This document shows, one piece after another, positions 15,312 through 21,610 of a stretch of 21,610 bases of DNA. Each line of letters opens with the position of its first letter. Positions within the stretch are counted from its first letter, which is position 1. The stretch is from Clostridia bacterium (lineage in GTDB: Bacteria; Bacillota; Peptococcia; Peptococcales; SKKY01), in the NCBI GenBank assembly GCA_007123515.1, contig SKKY01000029.1:1-21610 (forward strand), written 5' to 3'. Position numbers and translations under genes: made by a program. A model generated the notes under the pieces. That model was given only the letters and a program-made list of their open reading frames with translations, ran no database searches and was not told where the DNA came from.

Positions 15312-15953
15312 ATGGATTTTAATTATCCTGTGAGTCTGAATCTGAGCGGTAAAAAAGTTGTTGTCATAGGCGGTGGCAATATTGCTCAGAGAAAAGTTAA
15401 AGATCTGTTAAAAACTAAATGTGTGTTGGAAGTATATGCAGAGGAGATAGATCCTAACTTCCATCGTTATTTAGAAGAACGAAAAATCAAATATCAGGAA
15501 CAGTCCTATAATGAAGAAAAGATCACCGATGCCTTTTTAGTGATTGCCGCAACGAATAACCGGGAAATCAACCATGCCATTTCAGTCTTTTGTAATGAAA
15601 AAGGGATATTAGTTAACGTGGTTGATGAAAGAGATGACTGTAATTTTTTAGTCAATACGGTCTTGCGAAGAGGGGATCTTTCGATCTCGGTGTCAACAAA
15701 CGGGAAAGCACCGGCACTTGCAAAACGTTTTATCAAAGAACTTGATGAAACATATCCGGTGGAATATGCTATTTTTATCGAACTGCTTTATGAGTTCAGA
15801 GAAATGGCTAAAGAACAAATTGCCGATCAGGAGAAAAGGTCTGAATTTTTAAGAGAAATTGCAAATCTCGATGTGGTCAGCGATCTTAATCATGGTGATA
15901 TCGAAAAAGTAAGGGAAAGGATGAAACAATGCGCCTTATCTTATACGGAGTAA
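15312..15953 (+). CDS. Precorrin-2 dehydrogenase / sirohydrochlorin synthase (CysG N-terminal type)
   Basis: NAD-dependent oxidation of precorrin-2 to sirohydrochlorin, possibly with ferrochelatase activity as in CysG and Met8. The 213-residue protein opens with a Rossmann motif (VVVIGGGNIAQRKV, 16-29). It carries Asp105 in VNVVDERDD, at the position of the catalytic Asp of CysG/Met8, followed by CNFLV and the Ser-rich SISVSTNGKAPALA. The methyltransferase half of CysG is absent; that activity is supplied by the cobA-hemD gene of this operon. ATG 15312 follows GAGAGG and lies 2 bases after the prenyl synthase stop. Its 3' end overlaps hemA by 25 bases. Presence here implies that the pathway runs towards siroheme or cobalamin. 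Confidence 0.93.
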   Translation: MDFNYPVSLNLSGKKVVVIGGGNIAQRKVKDLLKTKCVLEVYAEEIDPNFHRYLEERKIKYQEQSYNEEKITDAFLVIAATNNREINHAISVFCNEKGILVNVVDERDDCNFLVNTVLRRGDLSISVSTNGKAPALAKRFIKELDETYPVEYAIFIELLYEFREMAKEQIADQEKRSEFLREIANLDVVSDLNHGDIEKVRERMKQCALSYTE

Positions 15954-17242
15954 ATCACAAAACGGCTACAGTATCTATTCGCGAATGTATGAGTATGTCT
16001 GAAAAAGACAAAGAGCTTTTTTACGATGATGCCTCAAAAATTACAGAAATTGACGGAGCCGTTGTGTTGTCAACCTGTAACCGTACTGAGTTTTATTTTT
16101 CAGCCAATAATTATCATGCTGCTAAAGACCAGATTAAAAAGATGATAACGGAGTATTCCGGTTATTCTTATGAGCAAATCAACCAACATTTATATTTTAA
16201 AAAAGATGGTGATTTGGTAAGACATCTTTTTTCTGTCACATCCGGTCTTGATTCGATGGTTCTTGGGGAAACACAAATTCTTGGTCAAGTTCAGGAAGCC
16301 TATCGAGAAGCTATTGAGCTGAAATCAACGAATAATTTACTAAATAAGCTCTTTCAGCATGCCATTATGACTAGCAAGTTGATCAGAAACAATACCTATA
16401 TCGACCGCAGACCGGTCTCTGTCAGTACAACAGCGATTGATCTGGCGAAGAAGAATATCAAAAATTTTGCAGAATCAAAAGCGTTAGTGATCGGAGCAGG
16501 TAAAAATAGTGAACTTGCACTGAAATACTTGATAAATAATGGCATTACCGATATTACGATTACCAACAGAACCCATGAAAAAGCCGAAAATCTGGCTCGA
16601 AAACATGGGTGCAAAACGGTTTCTTTTTCAGACTACGAAGCATACCTGAATTCCGTGCAGATCGTTGTATCGTCAACATCGGCGCCGGGTCTTGTGGTAA
16701 AAAAAGAAACAGCAAAAAATGGCTTGTCTAAAAATACAGGGCAGGTTACTTTTATTGATTTGGCCGTTCCAAGGGATATTGATCCGGATCTTGCTTTTTT
16801 GGAAAATGTATCTGTGATCGATCTTGATGTCATTAACCAGGAAGTGGAAGGAAACATTAAAAAAAGAATTATAGAAGCTGAAAAAGCAAGAGTTATTCTT
16901 CACAGTGAATCCCGTAAATTTATGAAATGGAAAGACAGCCTGGTTGTGGTTCCGGTTATTGTTGATCTGCGCGAAAAGGCGGATCACATAAAAGCGAAAG
17001 AACTGGATAAAGCGTTCCGAAGAATGGGAGACATCTCAGACCGGGAAAGACATATTATAGAAACGATGGCCAGTAATATTGTTAATACCTTCTTACATTC
17101 TGCCAGTGAGAATATAAAAGATATTGATGTAAAAGATGGTATGCTGTCTGCTTATGTGTTAAAGAAGCTATTCGAACTTGATAATTTAGAAATCAGCCTG
17201 GACAGGAGTATATTTGAGAATGAAGAAAAAGTTGCAAATTAA
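15929..17242 (+). CDS. hemA: Glutamyl-tRNA reductase
   Basis: NADPH-dependent reduction of glutamyl-tRNA to glutamate-1-semialdehyde, first step of the C5 route to 5-aminolevulinate. 437 residues, full length. The catalytic Cys50 lies in VVLSTCNRTEFY; GVNHKTA near the N-terminus, SGLDSMVLGETQILGQV and the NADPH domain with ALVIGAGKNSELA follow; the C-terminal dimerisation helix region is intact. ATG 15929 has GGAAAGG 8 bases upstream and overlaps the preceding gene. Its 3' end overlaps hemC by about 23 bases. Confidence 0.97.
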   Translation: MRLILYGVNHKTATVSIRECMSMSEKDKELFYDDASKITEIDGAVVLSTCNRTEFYFSANNYHAAKDQIKKMITEYSGYSYEQINQHLYFKKDGDLVRHLFSVTSGLDSMVLGETQILGQVQEAYREAIELKSTNNLLNKLFQHAIMTSKLIRNNTYIDRRPVSVSTTAIDLAKKNIKNFAESKALVIGAGKNSELALKYLINNGITDITITNRTHEKAENLARKHGCKTVSFSDYEAYLNSVQIVVSSTSAPGLVVKKETAKNGLSKNTGQVTFIDLAVPRDIDPDLAFLENVSVIDLDVINQEVEGNIKKRIIEAEKARVILHSESRKFMKWKDSLVVVPVIVDLREKADHIKAKELDKAFRRMGDISDRERHIIETMASNIVNTFLHSASENIKDIDVKDGMLSAYVLKKLFELDNLEISLDRSIFENEEKVAN

Positions 17243-18161
17243 TGTAGGATCAAGAAAAAGTGCTCTGGCCATGTGGCAGACAGAACACGTGATTGCGGAA
17301 TTAAAGAAAGCTCATCCTGAGCTTTCTTTTACGATTATTCCGATAAGTACAAAAGGGGATAAAATTCTTGATGTTCCTTTAGCCAAAATTGGAGACAAAG
17401 GTCTTTTTACCAAAGAACTTGAGGTAGCCTTAGTTAATCATGAAATTGACTTTGCGGTACACAGTGTTAAAGATATGCCAACAAAACTTCCGGAAGGCCT
17501 GAAGCTTGGGGCAATGACCAAAAGACACAATCCAAAAGATGCATTTGTTTCAATGGATTATCAGTCATTTAATTCTTTGCCTGAAGGTGCAAAAGTAGGA
17601 ACCAGCAGCCTAAGGAGAAGAGCGCAACTATTACATATGCGACCGGATCTGAACCTTGCTGATATTCGGGGTAATCTGCAGACAAGGCTTAAAAAAATGG
17701 AAACAGAAAATTTTGATGCGATTATACTTGCTTCAGCCGGCCTTGAACGTCTGGGTATGGAGTATCATATTAAAGAACATTTGGATTTTTCCGTCTGTCT
17801 TCCGGCTGTCGGACAGGGTTCACTGGCTATTGAAATCCGGGAAAATGATGAATACATTGCAGAAATTATCAGCAGTGTTAATGACATCGATACCGAAACA
17901 TCGATTCGGGCAGAACGAGCCTTGCTTAGAAACTTTGAAGGAGGTTGCCAGATTCCGATCGGTGCTCAGGCACATGTTGAAGGGGAGCACCTGATCCTTG
18001 ATGCATTAGTGGCAAGCCTTGACGGGGAAAAAGTGATTAGAGATACGATTTGTTTATCAAAAATAGACCCGGAGAATGTAGGCATCCAACTTGCAAACGT
18101 CCTCAGAGGTTATGGAGCAGCAGAAATACTACATGAGATCAGAAATCTGGAGGAACTATGA
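17220..18161 (+). CDS. hemC: Hydroxymethylbilane synthase (porphobilinogen deaminase)
   Basis: Polymerises four porphobilinogen molecules to hydroxymethylbilane. About 313 residues. It opens with INVGSRKSALAMWQ, then FAVHSVKDMPT, VGTSSLRRRAQL and DIRGNLQTRL, and the dipyrromethane-cofactor cysteine (Cys243) sits in EGGCQIPIGA. I took ATG 17220; a TTG at 17214 in the same frame is better spaced from AGGAG (17204-17208) and would add two residues. The stop overlaps the next start in an ATGA arrangement (18158-18161). Confidence 0.96.
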   Translation: MKKKLQINVGSRKSALAMWQTEHVIAELKKAHPELSFTIIPISTKGDKILDVPLAKIGDKGLFTKELEVALVNHEIDFAVHSVKDMPTKLPEGLKLGAMTKRHNPKDAFVSMDYQSFNSLPEGAKVGTSSLRRRAQLLHMRPDLNLADIRGNLQTRLKKMETENFDAIILASAGLERLGMEYHIKEHLDFSVCLPAVGQGSLAIEIRENDEYIAEIISSVNDIDTETSIRAERALLRNFEGGCQIPIGAQAHVEGEHLILDALVASLDGEKVIRDTICLSKIDPENVGIQLANVLRGYGAAEILHEIRNLEEL

Positions 18162-19681
18162 AAAAAGGAATTGTTTATTTAATTGGGGCAGGTCCCGGAG
18201 ATGTCAAATTAATTACACTAAAAGCCAAGGAAATCATAGAGTCAGCAGATGTGATTGTTTATGATCGTCTGGCTAACCCAAGATTATTAAGTTTTGCCGG
18301 TGAAAATGCCGAGTTTATTTATGTAGGCAAAAAATCAAGTGATCATACTTTATCACAGGATCAGATAAACCGCTTACTTGTAGAAAAAGCTAATGAGGGA
18401 AAAACTGTTGCCCGTCTTAAAGGAGGAGATCCTTTTGTATTTGGCAGAGGTGGCGAAGAAGCTGAAGAGTTGCTAGAAGACGGCATCGATTTTGAAATTG
18501 TCCCGGGTATCACTTCTGCAATAGCCGTGCCTGCATATGCCGGTATTCCTGTAACTCACAGAACGGCGACATCCAGTTTTAAAATTATTACCGGACATGA
18601 AGACCCGACTAAAGATGAAAGCCAGATCGACTGGGATATTATAGGGAAAGACCAAAGTACCCTTATTTTTTTAATGGGAGTGTCTAACCTTGGAAAAATA
18701 GTTAAAAAACTGATTGAAAAAGGCAAAGATGAGAAGACACCAATTGCCCTGATCCAGTGGGGCACCAGACCGGAACAAAAAGTGGCGACAGGGACATTAG
18801 AAACCATCGAAGAGAACGTTAAAAAAGCCGGCATATCTTCTCCGGCCATTATTATCGTTGGTGAAGTCGTAAAATTAAGAGAGAAATTAAATTGGTTTGA
18901 AAAGAAACCCTTCTTCGGAAAGCGTATTGTTGTAACCAGAGCCAGAGAGCAAGCTTCAGCCTTATCTTCAAAAATTGAATCTCTTGGTGGTGAAGCTTTT
19001 GAGTTTCCGGCCATTAAAATTACTGAGACAACAGATAAAAAACCATTAGATCAGGCCATTCTAAATGCAGACAGCTATCAGTGGATTATTTTCACCAGCG
19101 TCAACGGTGTAAAATATTTCTTTAAAAGAATGCAGGAACTTAATAAGGATATCCGAACACTTGGAAATGCTAAGATATGCGCGATAGGACCGGTAACAAA
19201 AAGACATTTAGAGGAAAAAGGCCTGATTGTTGATTATATGCCTGAAAAATTTGTTGCTGAAAAAATAATTGAAGGATTAAGCCAGCGACTAGAAAAAGGA
19301 GACCGTATTCTTTTACCCCGGGCTGATATTGCCAGACCGATTCTTGTTGAAGCAATGTCATCAATGGGAATGCAGGTAGAAGAAGTGATTACCTATCATA
19401 CCGTTACAGAAAACAGAGATCAGGAAGAACTTCTTGATAAGCTGCGTGAGAAGATGATTGATTATATTACTTTCACTTCATCATCTACAGTGCTTAATTT
19501 TCTGGCTGTTTTTCCTGATGAAGCTACAAAAAACAAATTGCTTATCGGCGTGAAGATAGCCTGTATCGGACCCGTAACGGAAAAAACAGCCAGGGATAAC
19601 GGATTACATCCGGATATTGTTGCTGAGAATTATACGATAGATGGTTTAGTTGAGGCGATTAAAGAGAGCCTCGGAGAATAA
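18158..19681 (+). CDS. cobA-hemD: Fused uroporphyrinogen-III C-methyltransferase and uroporphyrinogen-III synthase
   Basis: A 507-residue fusion. Residues 1-245 are an SAM-dependent methyltransferase (SUMT), with GAGPGD at 10-15, LKGGDPFVFGRGGEE at 87-101 and VPGITSAIA at 115-123; it converts uroporphyrinogen III to precorrin-2. Residues from about 252 (GKRIVVTRAREQ) to the end are HemD, which closes hydroxymethylbilane to uroporphyrinogen III, with IFTSVNGVKYF and a duplicated second lobe (ITFTSSSTVLNF). Such CobA-HemD fusions are common in Clostridia. The arrangement places the branch point to corrinoids and siroheme in one polypeptide. It is coupled to hemC by a 4-base overlap. Confidence 0.95.
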   Translation: MKKGIVYLIGAGPGDVKLITLKAKEIIESADVIVYDRLANPRLLSFAGENAEFIYVGKKSSDHTLSQDQINRLLVEKANEGKTVARLKGGDPFVFGRGGEEAEELLEDGIDFEIVPGITSAIAVPAYAGIPVTHRTATSSFKIITGHEDPTKDESQIDWDIIGKDQSTLIFLMGVSNLGKIVKKLIEKGKDEKTPIALIQWGTRPEQKVATGTLETIEENVKKAGISSPAIIIVGEVVKLREKLNWFEKKPFFGKRIVVTRAREQASALSSKIESLGGEAFEFPAIKITETTDKKPLDQAILNADSYQWIIFTSVNGVKYFFKRMQELNKDIRTLGNAKICAIGPVTKRHLEEKGLIVDYMPEKFVAEKIIEGLSQRLEKGDRILLPRADIARPILVEAMSSMGMQVEEVITYHTVTENRDQEELLDKLREKMIDYITFTSSSTVLNFLAVFPDEATKNKLLIGVKIACIGPVTEKTARDNGLHPDIVAENYTIDGLVEAIKESLGE

Positions 19682-19709
19682 AAAATATAAATGTAAGAGA
19701 GGTACGGTT

Positions 19710-20693
19710 ATGGAATTTCCTGTAACAAGAATGAGAAGAATGCGCAAAACGCAAGGAATAAGAGACATTTTCAAAAAAAATAGAATCTTTGCAGAAGATT
19801 TTGTCTATCCGATGTTTCTTGTAGAAGGTACAGAAGTAAAAAAACCGGTTGCCTCAATGCCGGGCATTGCTCAACAATCAGTTGATCAGGCTCTGATTGA
19901 AATCGCAGAACTATATCAGATCGGACTTCGCTCCGTTATTCTTTTCGGAATTCCTCCTGAAAAAGATGATCTTGCTAAAGGAGCGCATCATAACGAGGGA
20001 ATTATTCAGCGTGGAATCAAAGAGATCAAAGAAAGATTTCCTGATCTGGTTGTGATTGCTGATGTATGCATGTGTGAATACACCTCACACGGGCACTGTG
20101 GTATTATTGAAAATGGTGAAGTAAATAATGACAAAACATTGCCTTATCTCGGAAAGATTGCTGTAAGTTATGCAAAGGCCGGTGTTGATATTGTTGCACC
20201 ATCAGATATGATGGATGGACGTGTGGCGCAGATCAGAGAAGATCTGGATAAGAACGGATTTGAAGAAATAATGATTATCAGTTATGCAGCCAAATATGCC
20301 TCGGCGTTTTACGGACCATTCCGTGACGCTGCTGAATCAGCTCCGCAGTTTGGAGACAGGCAAAGCTATCAGATGGATACACAGTCTTCTATAAAGGAAG
20401 CCATCCGTGAGGGGCAACTAGATATCACAGAAGGTGCCGATGTGCTAATGGTTAAACCTGCAATGGCCTATGTTGATGTGATTAAAGCCTTTGAAGAAAA
20501 TTTTGACTGTCCGATATGCTGTTATAATGTCAGCGGTGAGTATGCGATGATTAAAGCGGCGGCCGGAAATGGATGGATCGATGAGGAAAGAGTTGTAACT
20601 GAACTTATGACAGGCTTTAAAAGAGCCGGAGCCGATCTGATTATTTCTTACCACACAAAGGATGTTTTACGTTGGCTAAAAAATAAGCAGTGA
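19710..20693 (+). CDS. hemB: Delta-aminolevulinic acid dehydratase (porphobilinogen synthase)
   Basis: Condenses two 5-aminolevulinate to porphobilinogen. The 327-residue protein starts at ATG 19710 behind AGAGAGG (19696-19702); the longer open frame from 19650 overlaps the previous gene and gives an atypical N-terminus. Schiff-base lysines are Lys195 (SYAAKYAS) and Lys249 (LMVKPAMAY). The metal loop DVCMCEYTSHGHCG carries Cys120, Cys122 and Cys130, the three-cysteine ligand set of zinc-dependent enzymes. It follows cobA-hemD by 28 bases. Confidence 0.97.
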   Translation: MEFPVTRMRRMRKTQGIRDIFKKNRIFAEDFVYPMFLVEGTEVKKPVASMPGIAQQSVDQALIEIAELYQIGLRSVILFGIPPEKDDLAKGAHHNEGIIQRGIKEIKERFPDLVVIADVCMCEYTSHGHCGIIENGEVNNDKTLPYLGKIAVSYAKAGVDIVAPSDMMDGRVAQIREDLDKNGFEEIMIISYAAKYASAFYGPFRDAAESAPQFGDRQSYQMDTQSSIKEAIREGQLDITEGADVLMVKPAMAYVDVIKAFEENFDCPICCYNVSGEYAMIKAAAGNGWIDEERVVTELMTGFKRAGADLIISYHTKDVLRWLKNKQ

Positions 20694-20768
20694 TGATTTT
20701 TTGTTTAAAGAGCAAACCATTACGGTATTTAATATTTGTGTTATAAAATAAAGGAGTGTACAGATTAT

Positions 20769-21610
20769 ATGTATAAAAATTCTGAATCAGCTTTTAAAAT
20801 GGCTCAAAAAGTGATTCCCGGAGGAGTTAACAGTCCGGTAAGAGCTTTTAAGTCGCTTGATACAACACCGGTTTTTATGAAAAAAGGATACGGACCTTTT
20901 ATGGAAGATATTGATGGTAATAAATACATTGACTATGTTCTTTCCTGGGGGCCGTTAATTCTTGGCCATTTAGATCCTGATGTGGTAAAAGCCTTGTATT
21001 CTTCAATAGAAACAGGAACAAGTTTTGGAACTCCGACAGAGATTGAGACGGAAATGGCTGAAACGATCGTCAGCGCTTTTCCGGCAATGGATATGGTCAG
21101 AATGGTTAATTCCGGTACGGAAGCGACGATGAGTGCGTTAAGACTGGCTAGAGCCTATACTAAAAGGGATAAAATCGTTAAATTTGAAGGATGTTACCAT
21201 GGTCATTCCGATTCTTTGCTGATAAAAGCCGGCTCCGGGGCACTGACTCTTGGCGTTCCTTCAAGCCCGGGTGTGCCAGCTGATGTGGGCTCAGGTACCA
21301 TAACGGCCCGTTTTAATGATATTGAAAATATTAAAGAGATCTTCAGATTGAATGAAGGGCAGATTGCCGGAGTTATTCTTGAGCCAATTGCCGGCAATAT
21401 GGGTGTTGTTCCGGCTTCAGAAGAATTTCTTACTGTTTTACGGGAACTGTGTACTTCAAATGGATCTGTCCTGATTTTTGATGAAGTGATGAGTGGTTTC
21501 AGAGTGGCCTGGGGCGGAGCACAAAACCTCTATGATATTCATCCGGACCTTACTACGCTTGGAAAAGTTATTGGAGGCGGACTTCCTGTAGGTGCTTATG
21601 GAGGTAAAAA
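20769..21610 (+). CDS. hemL: Glutamate-1-semialdehyde 2,1-aminomutase (3' partial)
   Basis: PLP enzyme converting glutamate-1-semialdehyde to 5-aminolevulinate, working directly with HemA. The frame opens at ATG 20769 and is still open at the window end; about 280 of the usual ~425 residues are visible. Key blocks are IPGGVNSPVRAF near the start, MVNSGTEATMSALRLAR, FEGCYHGHSD, LIFDEVMSGFR and LGKVIGGGLPVGAYGG, with the PLP lysine at residue 266. AAGGAG at 20751-20756 is 12 bases upstream. The 75-base gap after hemB holds no convincing terminator, so it is probably in the same operon. Confidence 0.96.
   Translation, partial: MYKNSESAFKMAQKVIPGGVNSPVRAFKSLDTTPVFMKKGYGPFMEDIDGNKYIDYVLSWGPLILGHLDPDVVKALYSSIETGTSFGTPTEIETEMAETIVSAFPAMDMVRMVNSGTEATMSALRLARAYTKRDKIVKFEGCYHGHSDSLLIKAGSGALTLGVPSSPGVPADVGSGTITARFNDIENIKEIFRLNEGQIAGVILEPIAGNMGVVPASEEFLTVLRELCTSNGSVLIFDEVMSGFRVAWGGAQNLYDIHPDLTTLGKVIGGGLPVGAYGGK

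Noticed and set aside
17656..17994. Overlapping 112-residue open frame inside hemC
   Set aside because: It lies in another frame of a well-supported gene, has no recognisable domain, and is explained by hemC codon use.
19650..19709. Extended hemB start at 19650
   Set aside because: It overlaps the cobA-hemD end and gives a basic, non-family N-terminus; ATG 19710 is well placed behind AGAGAGG.
20694..20768. Possible terminator or internal promoter between hemB and hemL
   Set aside because: Only a 4-bp GTTT/AAAC stem, and a TATAAA (20742-20747) without a matching -35; too weak to call.
1..21610. Mobile elements, CRISPR arrays, tRNA/rRNA genes, origin or attachment sites
   Set aside because: No transposase or integrase, no spaced direct repeats, no tRNA-like cloverleaf and no long repeats were seen on either strand.

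Overview
The window looks like chromosomal DNA from a low-to-moderate-GC Gram-positive anaerobe of the Clostridia/Eubacteriales, possibly near Acetobacterium/Eubacterium. Three things point there: a pyrimidine operon in the Bacillus/Clostridium order, a PyrR-like attenuator in its leader, and a clostridial tetrapyrrole cluster with a CobA-HemD fusion. The genus is a guess. I see no tRNA, rRNA, CRISPR array, transposase or phage gene; apart from a few unknown genes this is core metabolism.

Layout. (1) 2-1448, plus strand: the 3' part of a GGDEF + HD-GYP cyclic-di-GMP protein and a 125-residue protein of unknown function, ended by a strong hairpin terminator at 1451-1491. (2) 1494-3429, minus strand: a two-gene unit of an ATP-grasp ligase followed by an alpha/beta-hydrolase esterase, product unknown. 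(3) 3570-3818: a small acidic protein of unknown function. (4) 3802-13629: the complete de novo UMP operon pyrB-pyrC-carA-carB-pyrK-pyrD-pyrF-pyrE. It has a consensus promoter, a leader with a PyrR-type hairpin, an alternative antiterminator pairing and an intrinsic terminator, and it ends in its own terminator. The order matches B. subtilis pyr, but pyrR and pyrP are not here. (5) 13627-21610: a second operon that begins with a degenerate polyprenyl synthase subunit and a catalytic polyprenyl diphosphate synthase. It continues with precorrin-2 dehydrogenase, hemA, hemC, cobA-hemD, hemB and hemL, the last cut by the window end.

How the genes work together. The pyr operon converts bicarbonate, glutamine, aspartate and PRPP to UMP, with PyrK/PyrD forming the NAD-linked dihydroorotate dehydrogenase. 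The second operon makes 5-aminolevulinate from glutamyl-tRNA (HemA, HemL), condenses it to uroporphyrinogen III (HemB, HemC, HemD) and takes it through precorrin-2 to sirohydrochlorin (CobA, precorrin-2 dehydrogenase), the entry to siroheme and anaerobic cobalamin. The two prenyl-synthase genes at its head probably encode a two-subunit long-chain polyprenyl diphosphate synthase.

Several start codons differ from the longest open frame. The best Shine-Dalgarno spacing puts TTG starts on pyrB, carA and carB, GTG on pyrC and the esterase, and internal ATGs on pyrE, the prenyl synthase, hemC and hemB. The least explained parts are the ATP-grasp/esterase pair, the two orphan proteins (1071-1448 and 3570-3818), the divergent prenyl-synthase subunit, and a 10-codon mini-ORF inside the pyr attenuator.
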